From contig PMHV01000024.1 in the NCBI GenBank assembly GCA_003156805.1, positions 29,223 to 93,222 of the forward strand: 64,000 bases of DNA. The letters are read 5' to 3'. The translations under genes and the position numbers were made by a program. The notes below the pieces were generated by a model, which worked only from the letters and a program-made list of their open reading frames with translations, ran no database searches and had not been told where the DNA came from. The DNA comes from Acidobacteriaceae bacterium. Its GTDB lineage: Bacteria; Acidobacteriota; Terriglobia; Terriglobales; Acidobacteriaceae. This document shows, piece by piece, positions 1 to 9,557 of the stretch; within the stretch, counting starts at the first letter, position 1; every line of letters starts with the position of its first letter.

Positions 1-615
1 GTCGGCGTGGGAAAACTCAACATTCACATAAACTTTCTGCTGTGCTCTCAGAGCCTCGGTCAACGCTTCCCGGTGCTCCGGCGTAATATGCTTGTCCAAT
101 TCACCCCACACCAGCAACAGAGGCCCATGCTGTTTTTCTGCGCGGTCCGGCCGTCCGGGAGCGATTCCTCCGCCATAAAACGAAACCGCCGATCGCAGCG
201 GAAGCGCGCTATTGGCGATGAACGACACGCGTCCGCCCATGCAGAAGCCTACGCTCGAAATCTGATCGGCTTTCACGTGCGAATTCTGCCGCAGCCAATC
301 ATAGGTGGTACGCGCATCGGCCTCGGCCGCTTCCGCGGTCACGGCCTGGTAGTGCGGCATGATGGAAGGAAAATCGTTGTAGCTGCCTTCGAATCCCGGC
401 GGCGCGGTGCGGTGAAACAACTCCGGAGCGATCGCCACATACCCCTGCTCGGCAAATCGCTCTGTCACTTTGCGAATGTGCCCATTCACCCCGAACGCTT
501 CCTGAAACACAATCAGCCCCGGATGCGGTCCGCCAGTCGCGGGCCGCGCCACATACGCCGGCATCTTGGTGCTGCCCGGCACTTCCAGTACGATTTTCTC
601 TGTCGTAATTCCCAT
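1..615 (-). CDS. Dienelactone hydrolase family protein (3' end cut by window edge)
   Basis: An open frame runs from an ATG at 615 to the left edge (205 codons) without a stop, so the C-terminus is missing. The translation is an alpha/beta-hydrolase of the dienelactone hydrolase family. It has a beta-strand LIVFQEAFGVN (about residues 34-44), the nucleophile elbow GFCMGG with Cys125 in place of the usual Ser, and the acid-loop motif GELDKHI with Asp174. The catalytic His is expected just past the last visible residues. Family members hydrolyse lactones or esters in the cytoplasm; the substrate here is unknown. It is divergent from hemE across a 117-bp gap and shows no link to haem synthesis. 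A forward open frame covering the same bases is its antisense shadow. Confidence 0.9.
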   Translation of the reverse strand, partial: MGITTEKIVLEVPGSTKMPAYVARPATGGPHPGLIVFQEAFGVNGHIRKVTERFAEQGYVAIAPELFHRTAPPGFEGSYNDFPSIMPHYQAVTAEAAEADARTTYDWLRQNSHVKADQISSVGFCMGGRVSFIANSALPLRSAVSFYGGGIAPGRPDRAEKQHGPLLLVWGELDKHITPEHREALTEALRAQQKVYVNVEFSHAD

Positions 616-732
616 TTGCGTTATTGCCTCTTATGGCCGCTGCCGGCCAATTCGCCGCTTCTAGTTTCGCACAAACTCTGGGTTCGCTAGCGCGGCACGC
701 TCCGCGACAAAAAATGCTACATTTGGCAGTTC

Positions 733-1776
733 ATGTCCGCGCCCAATTCCAGTTTCGTGCGCGCCTGCAAGTCGCAGCCGGTCGAGCGCACTCCGGTATG
801 GTTCATGCGCCAGGCCGGGCGCTACATGCCCGAGTACCGGGCCGTGCGCAAGCAACATTCACTGCTTGAGATTTGCAAGAAGCCCGCGCTCGCCGCCGAA
901 GTCACCATCACCGCCGCTGAAATCCTCGGCGTCGACGCAGCCATTATCTTCGCCGATCTCCTGCTTCCTCTGGAAGTGATGGGCTTGCCTTTTCATTTTT
1001 CCGCGGGCGAAGGCCCGGTCATCGAAAAGCCCATCCGCAGCAAAGAAGAGATCGCCGCTCTTCGCACGGACCGCGCTTCGGAACTCGGCTATGTATCCGA
1101 GGCCATTCGTCTTGTCTCGAAACACTTTGCCGATCGCCTGCCTGTGATCGGCTTCTGCGGCTCGCCTTTCACTCTGGCCAGCTACATGATCGAAGGCGGA
1201 GGCTCGCGCAACTACGTTCACACCAAGAAGATGATGTACAACTCGCCCACCGAGTGGGATGAGCTGATGCGCAAGCTGGTTGCCGTCACCGCGGAATACT
1301 CGGCCGAGCAGGTTCGTGCCGGCGCCGACGCTATCCAGATTTTCGACAGTTGGGTCGGATGCCTCAGCGTGGAAGATTATCGGCGCTACGCTCTCAGGCA
1401 CGTCACAGATTTGGTGAAGACTTTGCAGAAGACCGGCGCGCCCATCATTTATTTTGGCACGGACAGCGCAACGCTCTTGCCCGCAATGAACGAGACTGGA
1501 GCCGAGGTCATCGGTCTCGACTGGCGCATCCCGCTCGACCAGGGCTGGCGCAGCCTCGAACGTCACTGCGCCGTGCAGGGCAATCTCGATCCCGTGCTGC
1601 TTTTCGCGGACTGGAAAGAATTGAAGTCGCGTGCCGCCGATATTCTTCAACGCGCCTGTGGACGTCGCGGCCACATCTTCAATCTCGGGCACGGCATTTT
1701 GCCGGAAACGCCGGTTGAGAATGTGAAAAATCTGGCTCGCTTCGTGCAAGAACATTCTCCCGCGCGCGAGTCATGA
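733..1776 (+). CDS. hemE: Uroporphyrinogen decarboxylase
   Basis: A 347-residue protein, normal family length. It decarboxylates the four acetate side chains of uroporphyrinogen III to give coproporphyrinogen III in the cytoplasm. Both family signatures are visible: PVWFMRQAGRYMPEY near residues 21-35, with the substrate-binding Arg residues, and GFCGSPFTLASYMIEGGG near residues 140-157. The ATG at 733 places the first signature at its usual distance from the N-terminus. The stop overlaps the start of hemG by 4 bp (ATGA), so the two haem genes are probably translationally coupled. No ferrochelatase gene lies between or next to them. Confidence 0.97.
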   Translation: MSAPNSSFVRACKSQPVERTPVWFMRQAGRYMPEYRAVRKQHSLLEICKKPALAAEVTITAAEILGVDAAIIFADLLLPLEVMGLPFHFSAGEGPVIEKPIRSKEEIAALRTDRASELGYVSEAIRLVSKHFADRLPVIGFCGSPFTLASYMIEGGGSRNYVHTKKMMYNSPTEWDELMRKLVAVTAEYSAEQVRAGADAIQIFDSWVGCLSVEDYRRYALRHVTDLVKTLQKTGAPIIYFGTDSATLLPAMNETGAEVIGLDWRIPLDQGWRSLERHCAVQGNLDPVLLFADWKELKSRAADILQRACGRRGHIFNLGHGILPETPVENVKNLARFVQEHSPARES

Positions 1777-3158
1777 AGCGCGTCGCTATCGTCGGCGGTG
1801 GCATCTCCGGACTCGCCGCCGCCTTCACTCTCGAAGAACAGCGCCGCACCGGCTCGGCGGAATACACTCTCTACGAATCTACGGCACGACTCGGCGGCGT
1901 GATCCGCAGCGAGCGCATTGACGGCTGTGTCGTCGAAGCCGGTCCCGATTCCTTCATCACCGAAAAGCCATGGGCCGCCGATCTTTGCCGCGCGCTCGGC
2001 CTCGGCGATCAACTGATTGGCTCCAACGACGCTGATCGTAAGACTTACATACTCACTGACAGCCGACTCGTCGCCATGCCCGACGGCCTGATGTTCATGG
2101 TCCCAACCAAGATTCTCTCGACCGCACTGTCTCCGCTCTTTTCCTGGAAGACAAAGCTTCGCATCGCTCGGGAATTCTTCAACCCGCCGCGCGCAGCGGA
2201 GGCGGACGAATCTGTCGCCTCGTTCGTCATGCGCCACTACGGCGCAGAGATGGTGGATCGCCTTGCCGATCCGCTGCTCTCCGGCGTCTACGGAGGCGAG
2301 GCGGCGAACCTGAGCGTGCGCGCCGTGCTGCTGCGCTTTGCCGAGATGGAACGCACTCACGGCAGCCTCGGCCGCGGAATGCTCTCGACTCGCAAGGAAA
2401 GGCAGACTGATGCAAACTTGCCCGCGCCTTCGCTGTTCACTTCTCTCAAGGATGGAATGCAGCAGCTCGTCGAAGCGACTGTCTCCCGGCTCGACCGGGC
2501 TTCGCTGCGCACCAACACGCCGGTGCAGGTGATTCGGCCCGAAGGCGGAGGCTGGATTGTCTCGGCACTCAAGTCCGACCAATTCGATGCTGTCGTCCTC
2601 GCCGTGCCCACGCACGCTGCGGCACAATTGCTTTCCATCTGCGATCCCCAACTTGCCGCTGAACTTTCGGCTATACAATACACTTCGTCGATTACCGTTG
2701 GTTTCGGCTACGATGCTGCGGTTCGCCGGTCACTTCCTCCCGGTTTTGGCTTTCTCGTTCCGCGCAGCGAAGGCAAGCGCCTGCTGGCCGCGACTTTTGT
2801 ACATAGCAAGTTTCCCTACCGAGCGCCCGAAGATCGCGCGTTGCTGCGCTGTGCTTTTGCGGGATCCAATGCCGAATCCGTCTGGCAATTCTCCGACGAC
2901 GAGATCGTCGGCATGGTGCGCGATGAGCTGCGGCAGATTCTCTCCTTGCGTGCCGATCCGCTCTTCGCACGTGTCTACAAGTGGAAGTCCGCGATGGCGC
3001 AGTACGGTGTCGGCCATCTTGATCGTCTCGATCGCATCGAGCGACTGCTCCAGAAATTTCCCGGGCTCGCGCTCGCGGGCAACGGTTATCGCGGCATCGG
3101 AATCCCCGATTGCATCCGCTCCGGACGCGAGGCTGCCGAACGAGTCCTCAATCTCTAA
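1773..3158 (+). CDS. hemG: Protoporphyrinogen (or coproporphyrinogen) oxidase, HemY/HemG type
   Basis: A 461-residue FAD-dependent amine-oxidase-fold enzyme. The N-terminus has the dinucleotide-binding motif VAIVGGGISGLAAAF. It is followed by the family region RLGGVIRSERIDGCVVEAGP, then SFITEKPWA. The C-terminus has the second FAD-contact segment GNGYRGIGIPDCIRSG. It oxidises the porphyrinogen to the porphyrin (oxygen-dependent type) in the last steps of haem synthesis. Whether it acts on protoporphyrinogen or coproporphyrinogen cannot be told from sequence alone. It overlaps hemE by 4 bp. A hairpin follows the stop codon. Confidence 0.93.
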   Translation: MKRVAIVGGGISGLAAAFTLEEQRRTGSAEYTLYESTARLGGVIRSERIDGCVVEAGPDSFITEKPWAADLCRALGLGDQLIGSNDADRKTYILTDSRLVAMPDGLMFMVPTKILSTALSPLFSWKTKLRIAREFFNPPRAAEADESVASFVMRHYGAEMVDRLADPLLSGVYGGEAANLSVRAVLLRFAEMERTHGSLGRGMLSTRKERQTDANLPAPSLFTSLKDGMQQLVEATVSRLDRASLRTNTPVQVIRPEGGGWIVSALKSDQFDAVVLAVPTHAAAQLLSICDPQLAAELSAIQYTSSITVGFGYDAAVRRSLPPGFGFLVPRSEGKRLLAATFVHSKFPYRAPEDRALLRCAFAGSNAESVWQFSDDEIVGMVRDELRQILSLRADPLFARVYKWKSAMAQYGVGHLDRLDRIERLLQKFPGLALAGNGYRGIGIPDCIRSGREAAERVLNL

Positions 3159-3177
3159 GAGCGAAGGTTCGCGTCTT
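3157..3177 (+). terminator. Hairpin directly after hemG
   Basis: The stem AAGA-GCGAA / TTCGC-(G)-TCTT has a 2-nt loop and one bulge, and begins at the hemG stop codon. No T-tract follows, so intrinsic termination is uncertain. Confidence 0.3.
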
Positions 3178-3542
3178 CAGGACTTGTGGAAATCTGCCTG
3201 AAAAATACTGACGGCGGCTGACTCCACCAATCCATGCGAACGCAAATTCTCCGGGTCTGAGAACTGATTTTGAACGGTACCCCCCCTCCCACCTATTTCG
3301 CGAATCGCCAGTAAACATGCGGGTTGGCGCGATTTCGAGTGCGCGTTAAGCGCATTTGGTCTTTGTTTCCAATCACTTGCGGGCAAAATCTAGGCAACAA
3401 AGCACTTAGCTCGGATGCCGACCGAGTGGACCGTACTGCCTCCGCCTTGACTATGTTCTGCTTATTGCGTTTTGGCTGCAAGGTCAGATGTCACAAGCTA
3501 GATTTCCCTGCTCCAGTCCTAGCATGTCCCTTGCTTTGAACG
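3159..3542. other. Non-coding gap between convergent hemG and recQ
   Basis: About 384 bp between two convergent stop codons. Apart from the hairpin after hemG and a C-rich run near 3281-3297, no gene, RNA or repeat was recognised. The short open frames here have no family features. Confidence 0.6.
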
Positions 3543-5468
3543 CTACGCGGGAACGTCGGCCTGGCTTACGCTCTGCTCGCGCCGCAGCCGTGCCACCACC
3601 AGGCGAATCTCGTCATAGGTAATTTCCGGCGGCAGGATATCTTTGAGTGGCTTGAGCGCCTGCAGGCCTGCGCGAGCGCAAGCGGCTTCGATGACCGACT
3701 GCTTTTCTTTGCCAACCCAGTCGACGCGAAATTGAACGTCTCCCGCTTCGACCAGCTTGGCCACGGCGCTCACAATCGTGGAAAGCTGGCGCCCGCGAAG
3801 CTGGGCAATCTCCTCCAGGGTGCGGCCTTCGGCCAGCAAGCGCGTGGTTTCATCGGCGGGCTTGGGAGTTTTCTTCAGCGTAATGCTGCTGCGAGCGCCG
3901 CCGCGAAAGCGTTCGAGCGCGTCCAGAATCTGCTGTCCATAAAGTTCGGCCTTGCGATCGCCGATGCCCGAGATTTGCCGAAGTTCGGCGAAGAACTTCG
4001 GACGCCGCTGGCAAATTTCCTCCAGCGAAGAATCGTGCAGCACCACAAATGCAGGAACGCCCTGCCGCTTCGCGGTGTCGCGGCGCCACTCGCGCAAATA
4101 CTCGGTCAGCTCGTCGCCGCCCTGCGCGCCTGTGACTGAAGGCACCGCTGCAAAAACACCCGGAGTCTTTAAGGCTTCACCCGATCCCGCCAGCGGCTTG
4201 ACCCGCGTGCGGCGATGCCCCGCCTGCGGAGTAGAGGACGGAATCACCATCCACTCGGCGACGCTGCCGCACACATCGCAAGCGTTACAAGTCTCCCACT
4301 TCGGCAGCTCGCCAAAATGGGTGCAGATTTGCCGGTGACGGCAGCGGCTGGACTCCACGAACGCGCGGATGATGCGGTAGCGTTCCCAGGCGCGTTCGCG
4401 CTCTGCCGAGTCGGTGATCTGGTTGGCGAAAAATCCGAGCAGCCCCGCGTCTTTCTTCTGCCACAGCAAAATGCAATCCGCGGACTGGACGTCACGCCCG
4501 GCGCGGCCGGATTCCTGATAATACTGCTCGATCGACTTGGGCAGCGCCAGGTGCACAACCGCGCGCACCATTGCCTTGTTGATACCCAACCCGAAAGCAA
4601 TGGTTCCCACGATCACTCGCACTTCGTCCGAGGTCCAGCGCTCCTGGTTGCAGCGGCGGTCTGCACTACTCATCTTGCCGTGATAGCCCACCGCGGCAAT
4701 GCCCTGGTCTTCGAGAAAGTCAACGGTCTCTTCCACTTTGTTAATGGTGGGCGCGTAGACGATTACGTTGCTGCCGGAATAATGGCGCAGAGCGCGCAGC
4801 AACAGATCCGCCTGCTCCAAGCCTTCGCATTCGCGAACCAGATAGCGCAGGTTCGACCGGTGAAAACTGGCGATGTATTTGTCGGGATTGCGAAGCTGAA
4901 GCTGGGCCAGAATATCGTGGCGCACGTGGCGAGTGGCGCTGGCGGTAAAGGCCGCGATGGGATGATCGGGAAAGCGGGTGCGCAGGCGGCTCAACTGCCG
5001 GTATTCAGGACGGAATTCGTGTCCCCACTCGGAGATGCAGTGGGCTTCGTCGATGGCGAAAAACGCGACTGGCACTTGCTGCAGCCATGCCAGCGTGTCG
5101 CCGCGAGCGATGCGCTCGGGAGAAAGATAAAGGAGGCGGTAAGCGCCATCGCGCCCCTGCCGCATCACGGTGGATTGTTCTTCCTCGGTCAGCGTGCTGT
5201 TCAGAACCGCGGCGGCAATGCCCATTTGCGCCAGTTGCGCGGCCTGGTCCTGCATCAGCGCGATCAGCGGAGAGATCACGACCGCAGTCTGGCCCGAGAT
5301 CACCGCCGGCAACTGGTAGCAAAGCGATTTTCCGCCGCCGGTCGGCATCACCACGCAGGTGTCGCGGCCCGCGAGCAGACTGCGCACAATCCGCTCCTGC
5401 AGCGGACGGAACGCGCTGTATCCCCAGTAACGGTGCAGCGGAGCCAGCAGATCCGGTTCCGGGGTCAT
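3543..5468 (-). CDS. recQ: ATP-dependent DNA helicase RecQ
   Basis: A 641-residue superfamily-2 3'-5' helicase for recombination and fork repair. Visible in order: motif 0 (RPLQERIV) near residue 20, Walker A (MPTGGGKSLCYQLP) near 40-53, the DEAH box (AIDEAHCISEWGH) near 138, and motif VI (YYQESGRAGRD) near 315-325. A Cys-rich zinc site follows (CRHRQICTHF, then CNACDVC, near 375-405). An HRDC-like segment with SGIGDRKAELYGQQIL lies near 495-515. The last ~110 residues form a winged-helix-like tail repeating the LLAEGRTLEEIAQLRGR type of helix-turn-helix. The ATG at 5468 puts the helicase core at the N-terminus as expected. It is divergent from the GlcG-like gene. Confidence 0.96.
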   Translation of the reverse strand: MTPEPDLLAPLHRYWGYSAFRPLQERIVRSLLAGRDTCVVMPTGGGKSLCYQLPAVISGQTAVVISPLIALMQDQAAQLAQMGIAAAVLNSTLTEEEQSTVMRQGRDGAYRLLYLSPERIARGDTLAWLQQVPVAFFAIDEAHCISEWGHEFRPEYRQLSRLRTRFPDHPIAAFTASATRHVRHDILAQLQLRNPDKYIASFHRSNLRYLVRECEGLEQADLLLRALRHYSGSNVIVYAPTINKVEETVDFLEDQGIAAVGYHGKMSSADRRCNQERWTSDEVRVIVGTIAFGLGINKAMVRAVVHLALPKSIEQYYQESGRAGRDVQSADCILLWQKKDAGLLGFFANQITDSAERERAWERYRIIRAFVESSRCRHRQICTHFGELPKWETCNACDVCGSVAEWMVIPSSTPQAGHRRTRVKPLAGSGEALKTPGVFAAVPSVTGAQGGDELTEYLREWRRDTAKRQGVPAFVVLHDSSLEEICQRRPKFFAELRQISGIGDRKAELYGQQILDALERFRGGARSSITLKKTPKPADETTRLLAEGRTLEEIAQLRGRQLSTIVSAVAKLVEAGDVQFRVDWVGKEKQSVIEAACARAGLQALKPLKDILPPEITYDEIRLVVARLRREQSVSQADVPA

Positions 5469-5562
5469 GAAAAAGAGTATAGGCGCAAAGGCGTGTTCAT
5501 CGTGTAGGCGCGGGGAAAAGCGGAGTTCCGAAACGGACCGCGCCGTTGTATTCTTCCTCTGT

Positions 5563-5982
5563 ATGAAAACGGTGCAAATGATCGACTATTCCGAGGCTCG
5601 GCAGGCGATGGATGCGATCGTGGAGAAAGCTTTGCAGATGCAGAAGGCGGCGGTGGTCGCGGTCGCGGATTCGCATGGCGACCTGATCTGTTTTGCCCGG
5701 ATGGACGGCGCTCCAGTTTCTTCCATTCGTATCGCAATGAATAAGGTCTGGACTGCGGCTCGTGAGCGCAAACCGACCAAGGAAATCGGAGAGAAGGTAA
5801 AACATCCGGAGAAAGGCCACGACATTGCTTATTACGGCGATCCGAAATATGTGGGCTGGGGTGGCGGGATTCCGGTGTGGAAGAACGGCGAAGTGATTGG
5901 GGCGGTCGCGGTCAGCGGCCTGTCGTCGAATGAAGACATCACTTTGGCTATGCTGGGTGTGGAACTGATCTCTGGCGCGTAG
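5563..5982 (+). CDS. GlcG/HbpS-like (heme-degrading/heme-binding fold) protein
   Basis: A 139-residue protein from the ATG at 5563; the longer open frame reaching back to 5467 adds an unrelated Cys/Arg-rich leader and would overlap recQ. The family pattern is clear: an Ala-rich N-terminal helix, AAVVAVADSHGDLICFARMDGAP, a central helix with RIAMNKVWTAA, then GGGIPVWKNGEVIGAVAVSG and a terminal helix. HbpS/GlcG proteins are small profilin-like domains; some bind haem or a cofactor and others have no known ligand. There is no signal peptide, so it is cytosolic. Its nearness to haem genes may be chance because recQ lies between them. Confidence 0.85.
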   Translation: MKTVQMIDYSEARQAMDAIVEKALQMQKAAVVAVADSHGDLICFARMDGAPVSSIRIAMNKVWTAARERKPTKEIGEKVKHPEKGHDIAYYGDPKYVGWGGGIPVWKNGEVIGAVAVSGLSSNEDITLAMLGVELISGA

Positions 5983-6013
5983 CTTGTTTCAGACTCATCC
6001 TCAGAGCCCCCGC

Positions 6014-6058
6014 TTCTGCCGTCCAATTTTCTGCCGTACAATCTTCTGCCGTACAATG
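6014..6058. repeat. Three tandem 15-bp direct repeats
   Basis: Units TTCTGCCGTCCAATT (6014-6028), TTCTGCCGTACAATC (6029-6043) and TTCTGCCGTACAATG (6044-6058). They lie between the GlcG-like stop and the deoC start and resemble the other 15-18 bp tandem arrays in this window. Confidence 0.9.
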
Positions 6059-6156
6059 CAGTACAAGTGGCGCAGGAAAACAAAACACGGTACAGGGCTG
6101 CGGGGCATGGGAATGACGTGACTGCAGAAAAACCTGCGCACAATGCAGACGCTCCC

Positions 6157-7128
6157 ATGGCTGTACTTTCGGGGCGGCCTCTGCTCTCGAATCGGGGCAT
6201 CCCGTTGAATCTCGGCTGGGTGCAGCAGGTTCGCGTCAATACCAGCGCGGTCGAGCACAGAGCACAAACTCACGTCGCCCGCAGAACGGTGAAGAAAGAA
6301 TGGCAAGCCGCGTGGCTGCTGCGCGCGATCACCTGCATGGACTTGACGACGCTTTCCGGCGACGACACGGACGAGCGAGTGCGCCGTCTTTGCGCCAAGG
6401 CGCGGCGCCCGATCGAGCACGAACTGGTCAAGCAACTGGAAATTGAAGAACTCGAAATCAAAGTTGCGGCGGTTTGTGTTTACCACAGGTTTGTGGAAAC
6501 TGCGGTGCGAGCGCTGGAAGGCAGCGGCATTCACGTGGCCGCCGTTTCCGCGGGATTTCCTGCCGGCCTTTCTCCGCTGGAAGAGCGGATCGGCGAGATT
6601 CGCCGCTCGGTGGAGGCTGGAGCGGACGAAATCGATATCGTCATCACGCGGGCGCTGGTTTTCGGCGGAAGGTGGCAGGAACTCTACGACGAGGTTGCGG
6701 AATTTAGGCGAGCTTGCGGCCGCGTTCACATGAAAGCGATTCTGGGAACGGGAGACTTGCTTACTCTGCGCAATGTGGCGCGCGCCAGCTTCGTTGCCAT
6801 GATGGCGGGTGCGGACTTCATCAAGACCTCAACTGGCAAAGAACCGACGAATGCCACACTTCCGGTCGGGTTTGTGATGACGCGAGCTATACGCGAATAC
6901 GCACAGGAGACCGGGATGGCGGTTGGATTCAAGCCGGCGGGCGGAATTCGCACGGCCAAGCAATCCACGGAATGGCTGGCTTTGATGAAGGAAGAGCTGG
7001 GAACGCCCTGGATGAAAGCGGATCTTTTTCGTTTCGGCGCCAGCGGACTTCTGAACGACATTGAACGGCAGTTGGAACACTATGCCACCGGCCGATATTC
7101 GGCGGACTATCGGCATCCGATCGCGTAG
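6157..7128 (+). CDS. deoC: Deoxyribose-phosphate aldolase (class I, human-DERA-like subgroup)
   Basis: 323 residues from the ATG at 6157 (a GTG at 6067 would add 30 residues with no family match). It cleaves 2-deoxyribose-5-phosphate to glyceraldehyde-3-phosphate and acetaldehyde in the cytoplasm. The Schiff-base Lys is in DFIKTSTGKE (about residue 223) and the second active-site Lys is in GFKPAGGIR. The ~60-residue N-terminal extension contains ARRTVKKEWQAAWLL and MDLTTLSGDDT. Both strings, and GRYSADY near the end, closely follow the vertebrate DERA sequence as I recall it, unlike the shorter (~220-260 aa) common bacterial DeoC. It heads a + strand run with the ALDH16-like and ribokinase genes. 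Confidence 0.96.
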   Translation: MAVLSGRPLLSNRGIPLNLGWVQQVRVNTSAVEHRAQTHVARRTVKKEWQAAWLLRAITCMDLTTLSGDDTDERVRRLCAKARRPIEHELVKQLEIEELEIKVAAVCVYHRFVETAVRALEGSGIHVAAVSAGFPAGLSPLEERIGEIRRSVEAGADEIDIVITRALVFGGRWQELYDEVAEFRRACGRVHMKAILGTGDLLTLRNVARASFVAMMAGADFIKTSTGKEPTNATLPVGFVMTRAIREYAQETGMAVGFKPAGGIRTAKQSTEWLALMKEELGTPWMKADLFRFGASGLLNDIERQLEHYATGRYSADYRHPIA

Positions 7129-7178
7129 TCAGCGAGAGCGAGCAAAAAGACAAATTGCTTCTGTCGAATCGAGCATGA

Positions 7179-9557
7179 ATGAGCATAGCGGAGAAATTTG
7201 CCAGCCTGGAATATGGTCCGGCGCCCGAAGATCCGAAAGACGCGCTGAGGTGGCTCGACCGCCACGAGCGAAAGTTTGGCCACTTCATCGGCGGTGAATG
7301 GCGGCCGCCGGTTGAAGGCAAATTTTTCGAGACCAACGATCCGTCCACCGGCGAAGCGATCGCAACCGTGGCGCAGGGATCGGCGGCGGATATTGACGCA
7401 GCGGTTCAGGCAGCGCGCAAGGCGCTCCCGTTGTGGCAATCTCTCACTTTTCACGCGCGCGCGCGTTACCTGTATGCCCTGGCTCGGGCAGTTCAAAGAC
7501 ATTCCCGCCGGCTCGCGGTTCTGGAAACGATCGACAATGGCAAGCCGATCCGCGAAAGCCGCGATATCGATATCCCTCTTGTGGCGCGGCACTTCTACCA
7601 TCACGCCGGATGGGCGCAATTATTGGAGTCGGAGTTTCCCGGCTTCACCGCGTGCGGCGTGGTGGGACAGATTATTCCGTGGAATTTTCCGCTGCTGATG
7701 TTGGCGTGGAAAATCGCGCCGGCGTTGGCAACGGGCAACACCGTAGTTCTCAAGCCCGCGGAATTCACGCCGCTTACCGCTCTCGCTTTTGCCGAAATCT
7801 GCCAAGAGGTTGGCCTGCCGCCGGGAGTGGTCAACATCGTGACCGGCGATGGATCCACCGGCGAGGCTCTAGTGGAACATGCCGGCGTCGACAAGATTGC
7901 GTTCACGGGTTCGACGGAGGTCGGACGCGCAATCCGGCGCGCCACCGCGCAGAGTCACAAAAAGATTTCGCTGGAGTTGGGAGGAAAGTCTCCGTTCATC
8001 GTTTTCGAAGACGCCGATCTTGACAGCGCGGTGGAAGGCCTGGTGGATGGCATCTGGCTCAACCAGGGACAAGTCTGCTGCGCGGGTTCGCGCCTGCTCA
8101 TGCAGGAAAGCATCGCGCAAACGCTGCTCGAAAAGATTCGCGACCGCATGAGCACGCTGCGCGTGGGTCCGCCGCTGGATAAGGCCATCGACATTGGCGC
8201 CATCGTTGCCCCGGCGCAACTCGACCGCATCCGCCGCCTGGTCGATCAGGGAGTTGCGGAAGGCGCAACCTGCTGGCAGCCGCAGATTGAAATGCCGTCC
8301 CGCGGGCTCTACTATCCGCCAACGCTCTTGAGCAATGTGCATCCCACTTCGATGGTTGCGCAGCAGGAAATTTTCGGTCCCGTCCTCGCAGCCATGACTT
8401 TTCGCACGCCAGCCGAAGCGGTAGAACTCGCCAACAACACGGTTTACGGCCTCGCGGCCTGCGTCTGGAGTGAGAGCGTGAATGTGGCACTGCAAGTTGC
8501 GGCGCAGATCAAAGCCGGCGTGGTTTGGGTGAACTGCACCAATCTGTTCGACGCCTCGTGCGGGTTCGGCGGCTATCGCGAGAGCGGCTACGGCCGCGAG
8601 GGCGGCAGAGAAGGCTTGTTGGAATATCTGGAGCCAGCGTGGTTCAAATATGCTCCTGTACTTCCGGTTCTGCAATCGCCTAACCAGCCCGCGGATCACC
8701 AGCAGCAGCCGAATCCCGCAATCGACCGCACGGTGAAACTCTATATCGGCGGAAAGCAAGCGCGGCCGGATTCTGGCTACAGCATGGAAGTTCGGGGGCG
8801 GACCGGCGAGTTGCTCGGCGAAGCGCCGCTGGGAAACCGAAAAGACATTCGTAACGCCGTCGAAGCTACGCGCAAAGCGTCGGGATGGGCAAAGACCACA
8901 GCACATAACCGCGCCCAGGTCCTTTACTACATGGCCGAGAATCTTTCACTACGCGAAGATGAAATCGCCCGCCGGTTGGCCCCGGTGGTTGGAGATAACC
9001 AGGCGGCGAAAGAAGTCTCTGCCGGCATCGAACGAATCTTTTCCTATGCGGCGTGGACTGACAAGTTCGACGGTGCCGTGCACAATCCGCCGTCGCGAAC
9101 CGTCGCCATCGCGATGAATGAACCTATAGGGACGGTCGGAATCATCTCTCCGAACGAGGCGCCGCTGCTGGGGTTGCTTTCTTTGCTGTTGCCGGTTGTA
9201 GCCGCAGGCAATACGGCTGTCCTAGTTCCCTCAGAGACGTATCCCTTGATCATCGCGGACTTATACCAGATCTTTGACACAAGCGATTTGCCGGGCGGTG
9301 CCGTAAATATGGTGACTGGGCACAGATTCCAACTGCTTAAGACTCTTGCCGAACACGACGACGTCGACGCAATCTGGTGCTTCGCCGACGAGGCCGGCGT
9401 GTCCGCAGCCAAGTCGTTTTCTGCGGGAAATCTAAAGCAGGTGTTTACGAATGAAGGCCGCGCCATTGACTGGTTTGACCCGAGGCAAGCGGAAGGCCGG
9501 TGGTTTCTGCAACACGCAACGCAAGTAAAAAATATCTGGGTTCCCTACGGAGAATAG
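7179..9557 (+). CDS. Two-domain aldehyde dehydrogenase of the ALDH16 type
   Basis: 792 residues, against ~500 for ordinary ALDHs. Residues ~35-510 form a complete ALDH: NPFL-like PWNFPLLMLAWKIAPAL, FTGSTEVGRAIRRA, the general base in LELGGKSPF, and the nucleophile in GQVCCAGSR (Cys300/301). Residues ~525-792 form a second, shortened ALDH-like domain (VGIISPNEAPLLGLLSLLLP) with neither a catalytic Cys motif nor the ELGGK base. This active-plus-degenerate tandem layout is the hallmark of the ALDH16 family, known from animals and some bacteria. It begins 50 bp after deoC, so oxidation of the acetaldehyde released by DeoC to acetate is a reasonable inference. NAD(P) preference is not decidable here. 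Confidence 0.93.
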   Translation: MSIAEKFASLEYGPAPEDPKDALRWLDRHERKFGHFIGGEWRPPVEGKFFETNDPSTGEAIATVAQGSAADIDAAVQAARKALPLWQSLTFHARARYLYALARAVQRHSRRLAVLETIDNGKPIRESRDIDIPLVARHFYHHAGWAQLLESEFPGFTACGVVGQIIPWNFPLLMLAWKIAPALATGNTVVLKPAEFTPLTALAFAEICQEVGLPPGVVNIVTGDGSTGEALVEHAGVDKIAFTGSTEVGRAIRRATAQSHKKISLELGGKSPFIVFEDADLDSAVEGLVDGIWLNQGQVCCAGSRLLMQESIAQTLLEKIRDRMSTLRVGPPLDKAIDIGAIVAPAQLDRIRRLVDQGVAEGATCWQPQIEMPSRGLYYPPTLLSNVHPTSMVAQQEIFGPVLAAMTFRTPAEAVELANNTVYGLAACVWSESVNVALQVAAQIKAGVVWVNCTNLFDASCGFGGYRESGYGREGGREGLLEYLEPAWFKYAPVLPVLQSPNQPADHQQQPNPAIDRTVKLYIGGKQARPDSGYSMEVRGRTGELLGEAPLGNRKDIRNAVEATRKASGWAKTTAHNRAQVLYYMAENLSLREDEIARRLAPVVGDNQAAKEVSAGIERIFSYAAWTDKFDGAVHNPPSRTVAIAMNEPIGTVGIISPNEAPLLGLLSLLLPVVAAGNTAVLVPSETYPLIIADLYQIFDTSDLPGGAVNMVTGHRFQLLKTLAEHDDVDAIWCFADEAGVSAAKSFSAGNLKQVFTNEGRAIDWFDPRQAEGRWFLQHATQVKNIWVPYGE

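Noticed and set aside
4215..5507. 430-codon forward open frame
   Set aside because: Antisense to recQ helicase motifs; composition is Ala/His/Gln-rich without family pattern.
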